Under the pieces are notes generated by a model that saw only the letters and a list, made by a program, of their open reading frames with translations, ran no database searches and had not been told where the DNA came from. Shown in pieces: positions 31,151 through 43,602 of a DNA stretch of 64,000 bases (position 1 is the stretch's first letter; each line of letters starts with the position of its first letter). Source of the DNA: Rozella allomycis CSF55 (Eukaryota > Rozellomycota); assembly GCA_000442015.1 (NCBI GenBank), contig KE560945.1, forward strand, positions 1-64,000. Reading direction: 5' to 3'. The position numbers and the translations under genes are program-made.

Positions 31151-31807
31151 TTATAGTTTTCTGATTTGATTTTTTTGAAATATTCCTTGGGGCTTTTCGG
31201 TCTTTGTGGCCACATTGCTGGGAGGTTGAACTTGATCCATATAAGCTCTGCCACTGAAGCGATCATTAAATGGAAATTGTTGACGTTGTCTTTCTGCAGC
31301 TTGCTGCAATGTAGAGTTTATCGTTTTCAACGCTGATGACGGTTGTGGTGCTGAGCGAGCGGAATAATTCTGGGTAACTGAAGCGGATGGTGGCGTAATT
31401 GCATTATTTTTCTCTTCTTCTCTATACTACCATCATGCTTTATTGATTACTCTGGTTTCTTTTGTCGATTGTTGAAGATTGTAATCTTAATATTTTCCAG
31501 CTTGTCTTTTTTCATTGCACTTGATCTCGTTGTGCGATCAGTACTTTTGTTTTTGATATTTACCCGAGAAACGTTTTTGACTGGTTTCTTATTTTCTTTT
31601 ATTTTGTCTTGTCTTATTCCTCTCTTTTGATTTAATCTATTTTGCCTTTGCAGAGTCGCTTGCTGCACTTTTTTCTTTGGCTAATTAAAAACATTCCATA
31701 AAATGTACTTGGTCACTTCTTTTTCCAGTTTTAATAATGTCGTCTGTTATAAATATATTTCAATAGTTACCTAACGAAAGGGACATTTTTTGGTCCGTTG
31801 AAGTCAT
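31151..31807 (-). CDS. UIF/FYTTD1-like mRNA export adaptor with UAP56-binding motif
   Basis: Four exons; introns 31422-31450 (29 nt), 31681-31708 (28), 31744-31770 (27). Splicing creates MSLSLDDIIKTGKRSDQ near the N-terminus, which is the UAP56/Sub2-binding motif shared by UIF (FYTTD1), ALY/Yra1 and related adaptors. A basic, RNA-binding-like stretch follows (QQATLQRQNRLNQKRGIRQD, IKENKKPVKNVSRVNIKNKS, KKDKLENIKITIFNNRQKK) and a Q/P-rich tail (QQAAERQRQQFPFNDRFSGR). There is no RRM, which favours UIF over Yra1. Role: loading the export receptor onto spliced mRNA (family knowledge). The motif is split by an intron and invisible in raw ORFs. Confidence 0.7.
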
Positions 31808-31875
31808 TTTGAAATTAACCAGGGTGTCGCTAGTTGAACAAATACGAATCAGTGAAGAGTTGAAAGATTATTTAT

Positions 31876-33403
31876 TTAAACAAATTTTTTGCTAGCGGAA
31901 TCTTCTCTACTCTTTTTAAATGCTTGGTAGCAGATGAAAATAATCAATTGAAATCCAACAACGCCACTAGCTACGGTAAAGGGGGAATAGCCAGAAGATG
32001 AAGATTGATTCTGATTGTTTATGAAAGAATGCATTTTTTCTTGATTTTCTTTATTTTGTTTATTAGAAGCCTAAACATTTAACCAACAAACCACTTTTAC
32101 TTCTAGACTTTGCAGTTTGTGATTCACATTCGCATGAAGGGTCTCGATGCTGTCAAGCAATTTTTCGCCATGAACAGACCCAGATTTCTGGATCACTTCC
32201 AATATCAATTTCATTGAATCTTCAATTCTACTTAATCTTTTTCTATGTTATAAAGCTAAAACACTTTACTCTATCGTTTCCAATTGCGCCGAGTGAGCAG
32301 AGTTTGTGTTGGTGTGAGATAAGCCAATTTTTTCCATTATTGAATGTTGATTCTCTTCCAAGTTTGTTAAGAGGTAGTAAATTTCTTCATCAGTAACCTT
32401 CTTTCCCAAGTTCTCATAATCTTTCTTTTCCTTCAAGCGATCAAATTGTAGCTTGAAATCTTCAAAAATCTAATAAATAAAGTCAAATTCTTTTACTTGT
32501 TCTTCCTTTTCATTAACTTCTGGTGAAACGTCAGCTTTTTCTAAACTGTTTAATTCGTAAATTTCAAACATTAAAACTTCATGTTGATCGGCAAATTCAG
32601 GCCCAGTAGAAGCAGAAACACCAAAAAAGTAACCTTTTATATTATAATATATTATTTACCTTCAGGCAAATCGATTTCAGCCTCAAAACAAACTTCATAG
32701 AAATCTCCATGTTTGGCAGACTCAACAGTCAAGGTACGAGAGGCGTAGGTTATCTTCAACCAATACGGAAGTGGAGAATTCCTAAAGTCCTTAAAGCACG
32801 ACCCCATTATTTGACTTCCTCCATCAAGCTCTTTTTGATACTTTTTGGTCCCGTCATTTAATATTCCATAAATTAACGGATTGTTTTTCTTTTAATTTCT
32901 TGATTCAAATTTTATTACTTTGTGGTCATCGTCAAATGAATCCAAGAAAATTCCAAGCCCATTCCATTCGTCCGCAGTACCGAACACATCCCCTAATGCC
33001 TTTTCCTTTCTATACCAAAATGTTAACCCTTCTCCACCAGTATTGCCATGCCCTTCAATGCGGAATCCAACAACTGCTTGCCATTCCTTGTGTGGATTTG
33101 CATTCTTGGTCCAAATCACACCATTTTGATTCGGCATATCGTTTGTCAATCTCACAGCGTTATTTAATATAGCTACATCTTTAATATTATTTCCCTATCT
33201 GTATTACCGCCCTTTGCTTCAAAATTAGGAATATCAGTTGCATCATCCTTCAACTTGAATGGGTATTTAAAGGTTTGCTTATAATCGTATCTACTAGGAA
33301 GCTTATTTCCATTATGGTCATAAACAATATGCGTATATTTCGGTTCCGTGGCGAGCATACCTGCTGCAAAAAAGAGTACCGTTAATAACACAACGACAAA
33401 CAT
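31876..33403 (-). CDS. L-type lectin cargo receptor (ERGIC-53/EMP47-like) with dilysine tail
   Basis: Seven exons; introns 32071-32100, 32243-32269, 32470-32496, 32634-32659, 32889-32918, 33179-33207 (26-30 nt). Signal peptide MFVVVLLTVLFFAAGMLA; lectin domain with YKQTFKYPFKLKD, RLTNDMPNQNGVIWTK, WQAVVGFRIEGHGNTGGEGL, TFWYRKEKALGDVFGT, DEWNGLGIFLDSFDDDHK and the terminal FFGVSASTGPEFADQHEVL. A coiled-coil stalk and a C-terminal membrane span (TVASGVVGFQLIIFICYQAF) precede the cytosolic tail ending SKKFV. The KK at -4/-3 fits a KKXX COPI retrieval signal and KKFV is close to the KKFF tail of ERGIC-53. It should carry glycoproteins from ER to Golgi. Start codon lies 36 bp from that of the divergent MED15 gene. 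Confidence 0.92.
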
Positions 33404-33439
33404 TCTTCTGAAAATTCTAGTTTATCAGATCCGAAAAAC

Positions 33440-34731
33440 ATGGATTGGAGAGTTGAAGTTGAACCTAGACGACCAGATATTGTTAAAAAAATGTAAGTAC
33501 ATGTTTATTTTTTTCAAAAGAATCCACACCTTGAAAGAACCCCTTGGAAACTTGAATGACGATGTCTTGTTAGGTATCGCGACAAAGTTTGAAGCTGCAA
33601 TATATAACGAGAGTATAAGCAGAGTATTTAAAAATTTATCTTGTAACTGAGGATATGTACATGAAGATGTTGAAAGATCGCCTAATGACTTTTATACACC
33701 GAAACACAAATTCAAGTAAAAAGAGGCAAAAAACGTATTTTTAGATCAAAATACTGCACAAAGTCAAGCCCAAACTGCGCAAATGGTAAAAACAGAAGAA
33801 AGGGTGACTAATGCACCTACTCAACAGTCACCCGCCCTATTAAATTTATCGGAGCAAGAAAAACAATTAGTGATACAAAAATTGGAACAACATAAATCTC
33901 AAATAATATGCCTGGAGAGCTTATTCAAGGACAAAAATATAGCAGATCACCCAAATTTGCCTAAACTTGAAAAAGTTGTAAGCTTTTGCCTTTTTCAATT
34001 CAAAGAGGGCAATGATTTTGAAACAAATAAAAATGATTCCAATGAACGCCTTTTTCTTAAACTTGACAACTCTAGACAAATTATTAGAAACAATAAAAAT
34101 AGGGATACGGCCGATCTATGAAAAACTTCAAGAATTGAAAAAATTAAACGCTCAGAAAGTAACCCCAACACCTGCCAAGGCGGCGCCACCCGCGGATATC
34201 ACAAAAGCGCGAAACGTGGAACAAAATGCAAACTATCAGGCTCAAGAAAAGCAAAGAGCTCAAAATTTATTGACCAATGTGAAAAAAGCTTTTGAAGAAG
34301 TGCGAAAAGGTAAAACGCTAGTAACTTAAGTTTGAGATACTGAAAAGAACTTGTTCAGGGAGACTTTTGAAGCGGCCAATTTGTATGGCGATGGACAGAT
34401 ATTGAGCCTATTAACTAAAAGTATGGATGTTTTCAATTCCCGGGGCCCCATTAAAATCAAAACTGGGTTTACCTATCCAAAAATGTGGCTTGAACGCGAG
34501 ATTGCACTGGTAAAGTTGAAAGAAATACTCATAGAATTTGAATATTTCCATGGTACTTTTCTTGTCGAGAACTCTGAATATCATTATTTTTGTATAGTTA
34601 ATATCCATCTTAATGGCAATAACCTCCAACTTTATATTCCTTTACAATATCCCAAGAAGAATATTTGTTACAAAGAAGGCGATAAAATAGTCGAGTCGAA
34701 CTATTCTTTTTTATCATCTTTTGTTGTCTAG
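33440..34731 (+). CDS. Mediator tail subunit MED15-like (KIX domain)
   Basis: Six exons; introns 33493-33520 (28 nt), 33624-33651 (28), 33716-33744 (29), 33978-34005 (28), 34310-34336 (27). The spliced N-terminus MDWRVEVEPRRPDIVKKIIH, TLKEPLGNLNDDVLLGIATK, FEAAIYNESISRDMYMKML matches the MED15 KIX domain (residues about 1-75), which binds transcription activators. A Q-rich linker (QNTAQSQAQTAQ) and a helical stretch lead to a C-terminal region (KIKTGFTYPKMWLEREIALV, NIHLNGNNLQLYIPLQYPKK) that by position corresponds to the Mediator-anchoring domain. It is shorter (about 385 aa) than yeast Gal11. Orthology is moderately sure. Confidence 0.75.
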
Positions 34732-35486
<755 letters not shown>

Positions 35487-35518
35487 ATAATAATTTCATT
35501 AAAGAAAATCGATTTATT

Positions 35519-36758
35519 TTATATTGATGTTGACTTTGAAAATGTCGGGGTTGCAAAAGCCTTGTGAATTTGTATGGACGAAAGCCTTAAACCCTCGATA
35601 AGTCTAATCCAAGAATTATTATATTTGGCTTTAAATCTTTCTGGCAAGTTATTCAATTCATCAAACTTGGAACACAAAATTTGCATAAAATTGGAATAAT
35701 CGTCAATGCTCACATTATGCACGTTTAATGGCTCAACAATTTTTTCCAAAATGGAAGAAAAAATATCTTTAAATTCTTTACCTGTTGATAATCCGCTGCA
35801 TATAGACAGCAAGTTCTTCAAAACGACTCTGCCGATTCCCGAAAATTTATCTTCCGTTAAAAGGCTGTCATCATCAAAGTTTATTACATTTTTATATTGT
35901 TCCAGCAGAGTTCTATCATTTGTTAGCACTGCCTTTAAATCCCTCAAGTCTTGAGTAAGATCATCATCGATGCCTTCTAGGTATAATGAATTAGTCCACA
36001 TTTTGACAAAAACAGAAGCGCAGTATAATAAATCATTTAGCATGAGACAATTTAACTTTTTCTTTGTTGTGTCCAATCGATTTTCCGTGATGAACAAAAT
36101 ATGTGCATAGGAAGCAGCTTGTTGTTTAGCTAGCAAGAATTTTTTTTCAATGTTATCAATAACATTCCCTTTAAGATCTTCAACCTTTTTGTAAATTCTT
36201 TTTAGATTGTCAAACTATAAATGTTTTTATCAATTTCTATTTACCTGCCTTCTGCAACTGATTATTGATATCTTTGTCTTTTCGCTAACATCATCCAAAT
36301 CCTTTCTTGACCGAGCATTTAATCGTTTTCCTAAAAGTTCGTGCATAACATTTTCATCGAAGGAATAATACCTAATTAATTGATCATTATTCAATTACTT
36401 TTGTATAAGATAACTCTTTAAATCATTTGGTAAAACAATTGTACCTTGTTCCATAAAATTTCTTGGTCTATGAAGCCAGTGTTCAATAAGCTCCAAAAAT
36501 GCATACTGATTTGCTATATGGTTTCTGAGCAAGGTTAGAGGGTGTATTCTAGTCGAGTTAAACTTAGATTGTGTATTTTCATAGTAATTTAAAAATTTCT
36601 GCTTTGGTGTATGCATTCCTGTTGTTTGTTCAACTGAAAATAAAACATATTTCATTTGTACCAGTATATCCTTTGATCCAACATCTTAAAACTGACATAT
36701 CAAGCGATACAGGATTCGTTACAGTCACGGTATGAGTTGTAATATCAAAAGTATGCAT
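35519..36758 (-). CDS. FIBP: FIBP-like protein (acidic FGF intracellular-binding protein family)
   Basis: Four exons; introns 36215-36244 (30 nt), 36372-36398 (27), 36634-36661 (28). The product matches the FIBP family along its length: N-terminal TNPVSLDMSVLRCWIKGYTV, RYYSFDE-type YYSFDENVMHELLGKRLNAR, SRKDLDDVSEKTKISIISCR, RQFDNLKRIYKKVEDLKGNV, IDNIEKKFLLAKQQAASYAH, then TTKKKLNCLMLNDLLYCASV and LEKIVEPLNVHNVSIDDYSN. FIBP is conserved from amoebae and chytrids to animals and absent from yeasts; its core role is unsettled (cell growth, leukaemia stem cells in animals). Start codon is only 22 bp from the divergent kinase start. Confidence 0.9.
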
Positions 36759-36780
36759 AATATGAAAATGAAATTTCGAA

Positions 36781-38051
36781 ATGGACAAAGTGCAGTCATC
36801 ACAAAGTTCTTTAAGGGAGACAAGAAGTATAACAGAATCATCATTAACATCATTGAATGGCGATCCGCCAATTAGACAATTGAATCAATATTTGTTGACG
36901 GATATACTCGGGTCTGGGTCATATGGAACAGTTCATCTAGCCCGCGAAGTTGATCAGCCAAATTCACAATATGTAATTTTAATTAATTTATTGGCACATT
37001 AAGGCAATTAAGGAACTTAGTAAGTCTCGATTGGCAAAATTGAGCAACAACCCTTTCAAAAAATCGCCACAAGCAAACAATGCAGGGAAATTGGATTGCG
37101 TGAAAAAGGAAATAGCAATACTTAAAAAAGTCATTCATCCATATATTGTGCGGCTATTTGAGGTATTAGATGATCCATCAGTGGATTCTCTGTTCATGGT
37201 TTTTGAACTCCTAGGCAGCCCAATACAACAAGTTTCATTATATGAACCTTATGACCCTCTGCCCATTGAGAAGGCACAAAAATATTTCCAGCAACTTGTT
37301 TTAGGAATAGAATTTCGTACGTTTACCAATGTCATAATATAGTGCACTCAAATAACATTGTGCACCGTGATATAAAGCCTGATAACATCTTAAAAACAGG
37401 AAGTGATTCTATCAAGTTGGTTGACTTCGGAGTCAGCGAAATGTTTATATCGAGCGACGATACACTGCGAGGATCTAAAACATCAACTACTTCAGCCTTT
37501 TTAGCACCAGAATTAATTTCATGTAAAAAAATTAAGGAGTCTATAAAAGCTCTTTCTAACGTTTCTGGAAAATCGGCTGATATTTGGGCCATGGGTGTAA
37601 CGTTGTATTCAATGATCTTCGGTAAACTGCCATTCAAAGGGCGCGGTTTAGCCGAACTTTATGAGAATATTAAAAACAAAGAGTAATCATATTCATTAAA
37701 TCAAAATATAGAATAGAGTTGCCATCATTGTCATATTCTTACCCGCGTGACCTATTACAGGGGTTATTGCAGAAGGATGCCGATGAAAGAATTACATTGA
37801 ATTATATAAGAGTAAAAAGTGACATTTATCACGTACTAGAATCATGCCTGGGTCAATCAAGGAGCTTTTCCTTCAAGGGAAGAGAATCTTTTGAATGCAT
37901 TGACAGACCCTTCACAACAAGAAATCGATTCTTCCATTACCACTGTAAATTCAGTGTGGACTGTTTTAAAAGGTAAAAATCTATTTTCAAATCACACATA
38001 GCGGCTCATAAGTTCAAGAAAACAAATAAAAAATCGCCTTTGACTCAATAA
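36781..38051 (+). CDS. CaMKK/Pak1-Tos3-like upstream protein kinase
   Basis: Six exons; introns 36973-37003 (31 nt), 37317-37342 (26), 37683-37711 (29), 37812-37839 (28), 37973-38001 (29). Kinase landmarks: DILGSGSYGTVHLAR, YAIKELSKSRLAKLS, LHSNNIVHRDIKPDNIL, KLVDFGVSEMF, TTSAFLAPELI, ADIWAMGVTLYSMIFGKLPF, KDADERIT and the C-terminal HAWVNQGAFPS. The basic/proline insert between beta-3 lysine and helix C (LSNNPFKKSPQANNAGK) and the TxxFxAPE loop are marks of the CaMKK/LKB1-kinase group that activates AMPK (yeast Sak1/Tos3/Elm1). All catalytic residues are intact. The last intron is the least certain; without it the protein ends about 10 residues after VLKG. Confidence 0.85.
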
Positions 38052-38477
38052 ATTGGATTGTAATAATTCATTAATGTACTTTGACAAGAATTGACTTGTT
38101 TGTTTTCATTACTCTGGACGTCATACAAATTAGACCAGTGTTGATGCCCCTCAGTAAAATCGCATTCCTCACTTACTCGTTATAAGTTATAACTTATGCA
38201 AGAAAAGTCATAACAAATAAGAGAACCGTTGAATCCATTTGATTAATGAGCAGAGCAATACCAAAACCTCGCGTGTCTTTACATTTGCACACAGTACAAT
38301 TGCACAAACGAATTTAATTTGGGGCGAGTTTGTAGTCTGTGGATATTAACATCATTAAAATATTACATTGATCGATGGTATATACGTATAGTTAACTGAT
38401 CCATTAGTCCATCGTCATACAAAGAAATTCACATATATAGTGTATTACTGAAAATTACACAACTTTAAATTTTATTT
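38052..38477. other. Intergenic spacer between convergent genes
   Basis: A 426-bp stretch between the stop codons of the kinase and phosphodiesterase genes. No RNA or coding feature was recognised; unusually long for convergent genes here. Confidence 0.4.
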
Positions 38478-40466
38478 TTACAAAAGTGGGTCACTTGAGC
38501 TTTTTCTTCTACTAAATTCCGACGTCAATTCTTCATATGACCTTACGTTAGCCTCAGTGTTGCATTCCAAATTTAACTTTTCCAATAATTTGTTATCTAT
38601 TTCATCGCTTTCAACTAGCTGAATGGGTTGTTTATCGGAACTTGAGGGTTCTTCTACCAATGTTGAATATTTAGAGTTTGGGAAATGTGATCGTTTGGCG
38701 CCAGACTCTCTCCTCGATCCCGCTTTACTTGTAGACTTTGATAATGATAAAGACGCAGATGAAATACTTCCGTCGGGGTAATTGCTGCTTGTAACACTAT
38801 CGTTTGAACTGGTGCCGTTGAATCTATAATTAGAGTTGTTATCGTTCCATCTATCCCAAATACTTCTTTTCTCTGATTGACTGAATTGCCTATTATCCAT
38901 GGCACCCATAACGCTGTGTCGTTTGTTTCTCCATAATTCTTCACCCAATAATGATTCTGTTTTGTTCTTCATATTTTCATCATATGAACGCAAAGTTTGT
39001 GATATTGTGAATATATTTCTGAAAGAAACTTGTTCCAAATTGACGCTATCGTTACTCCCAGCATTAGATTGGTAGGTAGATTTAGGAGTATGAGAAACTG
39101 AAGTTCGGCTTGACGCGTAACCTTTAGAAAATACTTTAGAAGCTGGAAGGGTCGATGTATTGTTAATATGGCTGATGAAATTATCTGGGATTGTAACAAT
39201 GCCTGCAGCAATGCTTAATCGCCGTGGATTATTTGCAGTTGAGTTTATATTACTAATTGAAGTTTTTGAATCAGAGGTTTTTGTGTTTACGCTTACAAGT
39301 TCCGATATTGAGCCAAAGTTAGATTTTGATTCGTGTTGAATTTCCATTATTTCCCAGCGATCTCGATTATTATTTAAGCTATCAATCAAATTTGATAATG
39401 ATTGAAACAAATCGTTCATGACCATAAACAGTGGACGCACAATGATATCGTTAAAATTTATACTTATTTGTCTTTGTTCAGAGGTCTCGCGGTTCATATT
39501 TGGCGAAACAGGCAAGTTAAGTTTAATTTCAAGATCCCCTTGCCGATAAAATTCATCGATAACCAAGTCTGACCATTCCTTACAAGTTTTCCAAGGTCTG
39601 CAAGCATTGCTAATATCGGCAGCGTGAAGAATGACCTTTGATAATAACAAACGGTCATCTGGATTAAAATCAAAACTGGTATCCGATTGATAAGCGTCGA
39701 CTAAACCGGCAAATTGTTCCAATAAATTCTATATTTTCCATTTTGAAGTTGATTACAAAGTGACTTGACATATCTGTCGCAATTACGACGTTTGTAATAA
39801 AGGACAAACATAAAGCCTTATCAATGAATGATATCTTGTCGAGAAACTTGAGTCTTTCAAGCGTTTCTTTAGCTATTGTAACGGAATGATTTTCCAACAC
39901 GGAAACGTTATTGTATCGCAAAGCCAAGTCGGTTTTTGCATTTACTTGAAAAAGATTATTATAACCTGGGTGCCCAGAGTCATGAAACAATGCCGCTAAT
40001 AAAAGTGAAATCGCTTCTACCGGGAGTAAGAAATGGGATGCTCCGGAATACGTGATCAAATAGTATGTGAATTGTTGTACATCAACTGCGTGCTTAAAGC
40101 AATGATAAGGATTCTCTGTATATGTCTTTTCGATTTCCAAGATAAGCTCGAATATTTCTTCATGGGTAACATTGAAAATAGAAGATAAGTGATAATCAAC
40201 GAGGAATGCAAAGGCCGCTGCGAGCAATTCATCTCTAGACCAATCAAAGGCATTAAACGACTCCTTTATAGCATTTATTTCTTGCTTTAATATCTTAATT
40301 ATCGTCTAAGGTTAATTTTTATATACAAGCCTACATTGTTCACTATTGTTAGGTCTACCGTTTCATCAGAACACTTTTGAACGAAAATACCATCTTCGGG
40401 TAATTTTGTATTCAATTGAGGAAATATAAAAGAATTATCAATGGGACTTACAGGAGGCTCTTGCAT
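38478..40466 (-). CDS. Class I cyclic-nucleotide phosphodiesterase
   Basis: Three exons; introns 39729-39756 (28 nt) and 40306-40334 (29). The catalytic domain has the metal-binding histidines and aspartates of class I PDEs: YHCFKHAVDVQQF, ALFHDSGHPGYNNLFQ, NHSVTIAKETLERL, VIATDMSSHF and ILHAADISNACRPW, followed by EFYRQGDLE. This class hydrolyses cAMP and/or cGMP (yeast Pde2, animal PDE4). The C-terminal third (about 230 residues) is a serine/asparagine-rich tail without a fold I recognise, likely regulatory. The start ATG at 40466 (MQEPPVSPIDNS) is the first in frame. No GAF domain or membrane span was seen. Confidence 0.9.
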
Positions 40467-40556
40467 AGCCGTTAGCAACGAATTTTGAAATTGCAAGAAA
40501 GATCGTTTTCAGGAGCGATTAAAAATATTACAATATTTAAATATTGTATTTATTTA

Positions 40557-42053
40557 TTAGTTTTTTATTTTCCATAGTGCCAGCCTATTATTTGAATGAG
40601 CGACCATCATGAATTTTTCGTCGCAGGAGACTGAAACATGCATTGCCTTTTTAACATCTTCTCCTTTTAAAGACTTTATTTAAGTAAAATGAATCTTACC
40701 AACACAGGTTTGATATCTTTATCTTTGGCAATAGGTATTTTTATGTCGTAAATACAAACGTCTCCATCTGGGTTGCAATCAAACAAATGAAAATTTTCTT
40801 TTACTTGTTAAAGATAGGAATTACCTGCATCAAGATGATAAACTTCAAATCTAAACCCATATTCGTTGGAGTCGACGTTTTGCCTTGATAGAGAACAAAT
40901 TGGCTGTGGAACCTCTTGGCGTGAATCCCAAATTACAATCTGACCATCTGACGAGCTTTTGGAAACTTTATAATAATTTTTGGTTTATTACTTATTGTGT
41001 TTTCGTTTAGATAGTCTAATGCTTCCACATGGGAATGGTGTAAGTCTGTATTAACTATAGTTCTGTTAGTTGTTATTTTATTGTTATTTTTTGGGTAATT
41101 TGATTTTAGCGGGTAAATGCAAACCCCTGCATCATATCCTTCCTTGAACTGGTCACAGCCAATAATGAATTCTTTGTCCTGGGGATGAACAGACAAACAG
41201 ATTATATTTTGATAAGGATCTCCAAATGTGGCAACACAGCTGTTTGGTTTTAATTTTATCTCAATACCTTATATTCGATGACGTCAAATCAGCAGGCAAA
41301 GCCCAGAGGCGTATTGTGTCGTCATACGAGGATGTAAGTAAATTAAGCCCCATATTAGTAAATTTAACGTCTGTTATTCCTTTGGTATGTTTATCAAGAC
41401 AGCAAACATACTCCCGCCTTAAATAGTCAATCAAATGAACATCGCCATATGAATCTTAATAAAAACAAAATTTATATCGAACCTCCAAATGCAATAACAG
41501 AACAAGTAACGTTATCACACTTTCGCACCGCCCAATCCAAACAAACAAAATTCCTTGCAACAGGATGCACGTATTTCATAACAATTGTCTTTTGTTCGCA
41601 ATCTATAAAGGTAACGGTGTTGCCACCACAAGAAACATTTATATATGGGTTCATAGCATCTATTATACTGTTGATAGGACAAAATTTGGTAGCGTAAACT
41701 GAAGTATTCTCTGTTAAGTCGCCGTGACATTGGAAATTCATAATCTGTTCAAAATCAATAGAAGATTTTCGCTTCTTGTGTAAAATTACATTTTCTTTTT
41801 CTCCGCTTTTTACTTTCTGTGCTGTTTTAACATTCTTTATAGGTGTCTTTTTACAGTCAGTATTGTCATTATTCTTTCTTTTTCTTGGAGATTGATGTTT
41901 TGGAAGGTCAGTAATAAAGTCACCCTCTTTACTATTCTTTTCTGATAGAGGTTTTTTAGCTGATCTGGTTTGCTTTAAGGGTGGCATAATTTTCCAAGTT
42001 TGAGAATTTTCGTAATTGAATTTCGTAATCTCGAGAGGAGATGATAAATTCAT
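40557..42053 (-). CDS. LRWD1/ORCA-like WD40 protein with basic N-terminus
   Basis: Six exons; introns 40674-40699, 40798-40824, 40966-40991, 41240-41267, 41455-41482 (26-28 nt; the last donor is GTTCG). About 100 basic residues (KPLSEKNSKE, HQSPRKRKNNDN, HKKRKSSIDFE) precede WD40 blades: NFQCHGDLTENTSVYATKF, INVSCGGNTVTFIDCEQKTI, CCLDKHTKGITDVKFTNMG, LNLLTSSYDDTIRLWAL, KSSDGQIVIWDSRQE, DCNPDGDVCIYDIKI and a final VAHSNNRLALWKIKN. The CGGNTVTFIDC blade and its context look like animal LRWD1, which binds the origin recognition complex and repressive histone marks; the EED family is the other candidate. No LRR part is present. Function is inferred as chromatin-associated. Confidence 0.6.
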
Positions 42054-42191
42054 CGCGCAACGACGTATTCCACCAGGCTACCAGCATATGACATTTATTT
42101 AAATTTACTATACAGATTCACACATCTGTATCTAAAGATCAGATTACCCCGGAAGCATGGCAAATTGGCACCCCTGCAGGTAAAAGCCACG

Positions 42192-43294
42192 ATGAAATTT
42201 TCGGTCATTATCTTGTCCAGTTTGGCAGCAGTGTATTCTACCGATACATATTTAAGCAAAAAGATAGATGTGTCCAACTATGTAGCCAAAGACAAAGATC
42301 TAGCTTCAAAACTAGACATCGTTGAAATCCCTGACGGTATGATTTTTCCAACACTATAAAAGATCTTTTTGATAGTTTATCCAATCTGTTAATGCTTAAA
42401 GATCTCAAGAGTATGGCAGAAAAAGCTGAGAATGATATTGTTACGGCAGGAAAAAGGTATGGACACTTTAGAACTGAAATTGCATTTTTCCAGTCTGGCG
42501 TGTTTGAAAATGTCTTTAAACAGATAGAATATATTTTGAAAGTTGTTGCAAACAAGAATGGTGTTTTGAAGAGAGTTTTAAACGGGATTGAGGAAATCTG
42601 GACATTATCTGCTAGTGGCAAAGAAGATGACATGAGCTACTCCAGAAAAACCCAGATTTACGAGTATTTTAACAGCATGGGTAGAAATAACGAAGAGTTT
42701 CGAAGATTGTTGTTAGGGCCAATGAAGGATCTGGAAGATCAACTGTGCCCAATAAAGCAAACTGTAGAAAGGATGAAACAAACTTTAAAAACTACTAAAG
42801 ATGAAATTTTATGGAAGAATATTCACAGAATGTTTACGTACAATCATAGAAAACTTAGTGTTACGCATCTTTATCATAGTTCAACGAGTGTACAGTTGTT
42901 GATATTGTCCGCATTGGTATTTCTTGAAAATTGGTACGCTGTTCATGAACACTCAGAGTTTTTAGTGAATGATAATTGGGTAATTATTTCAAAGGAAGAC
43001 AAAAACCATAAAAGGGAAATAAGCGAAGAATCAATAGAATGGGCAAGGGCGTTGGCAAAGGGTGGTTTTCAAGAGTTGCAACAGTTGGAAGATGTTGTTG
43101 TAAAGATTGAAAAAATGAAACAAGATATTCAGCAGTTAATTAGCGGGATGATAAAATACATTGATAATGTTATGAAGGCAATTTCCTGGAGTAAAAAGAC
43201 CGGGGTAAACGTTAAAGAGCCCGAGGAGCAATTTGTGAATGTGTCCATTTCTTACCATTTAATTGATCAATTGAAGAAAATTGTTAAAAATTAA
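42192..43294 (+). CDS. Predicted secreted protein, family unknown
   Basis: Two exons joined by intron 42337-42362 (26 nt), about 358 residues. The start MKFSVIILSSLAAVYSTDTY is a strong signal peptide (cleavage likely after VYS). The mature part is helical with heptad-like stretches (KQTVERMKQTLKTTKDEI, LQQLEDVVVKIEKMKQDIQQ), one hydrophobic span in the middle (SSTSVQLLILSALVFLENWY) and few cysteines (one, in QLCPIKQ). No ER retention signal or GPI motif was seen. I recognise no family. In a parasite, a lineage-specific secreted helical protein would be a candidate effector (inference). Confidence 0.7.
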
Positions 43295-43348
43295 ATCAAT
43301 AAAGCAACTTTTACACTAATAATTTAAAAGAAATGATATTTAAAATAA

Positions 43349-43420
43349 GGGCTCCGCCGAGATTCGAACTCGGGACCTCCTGCACCCGAAGCAAGAATCA
43401 TACCACTAGACCACGAAGCC
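43349..43420 (-). tRNA. tRNA-Pro (anticodon CGG)
   Basis: On the minus strand GGCTTCG pairs with CGGAGCC (one G-T pair), the anticodon loop TTCGGGT holds CGG, and the T arm reads GAGTTCGAATCTC. It differs from the two TGG isoacceptors at 51815 and 56112 mostly in the anticodon stem and T loop. Confidence 0.92.
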
Positions 43421-43602
43421 ACGCCATTTTGAAGATCACTAGTTACATCAAATTATCTTGCATTTGTTGCAATACAACACTTTTAACATGTATTGATATC
43501 TTTAGTTCAACAAAGACCCATTAGCCCATTCTGTGTTTACCCAATACCCTAACCCAATACAAGTACATATGTAAAAAATGTTTGACAATGCAAGCTTGTT
43601 TA
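43421..43602. other. Short spacer
   Basis: AT-rich, contains ACCCAATACCCTAACCCAATAC, a CCCTAA-like motif seen once; not a telomeric array. Confidence 0.3.
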
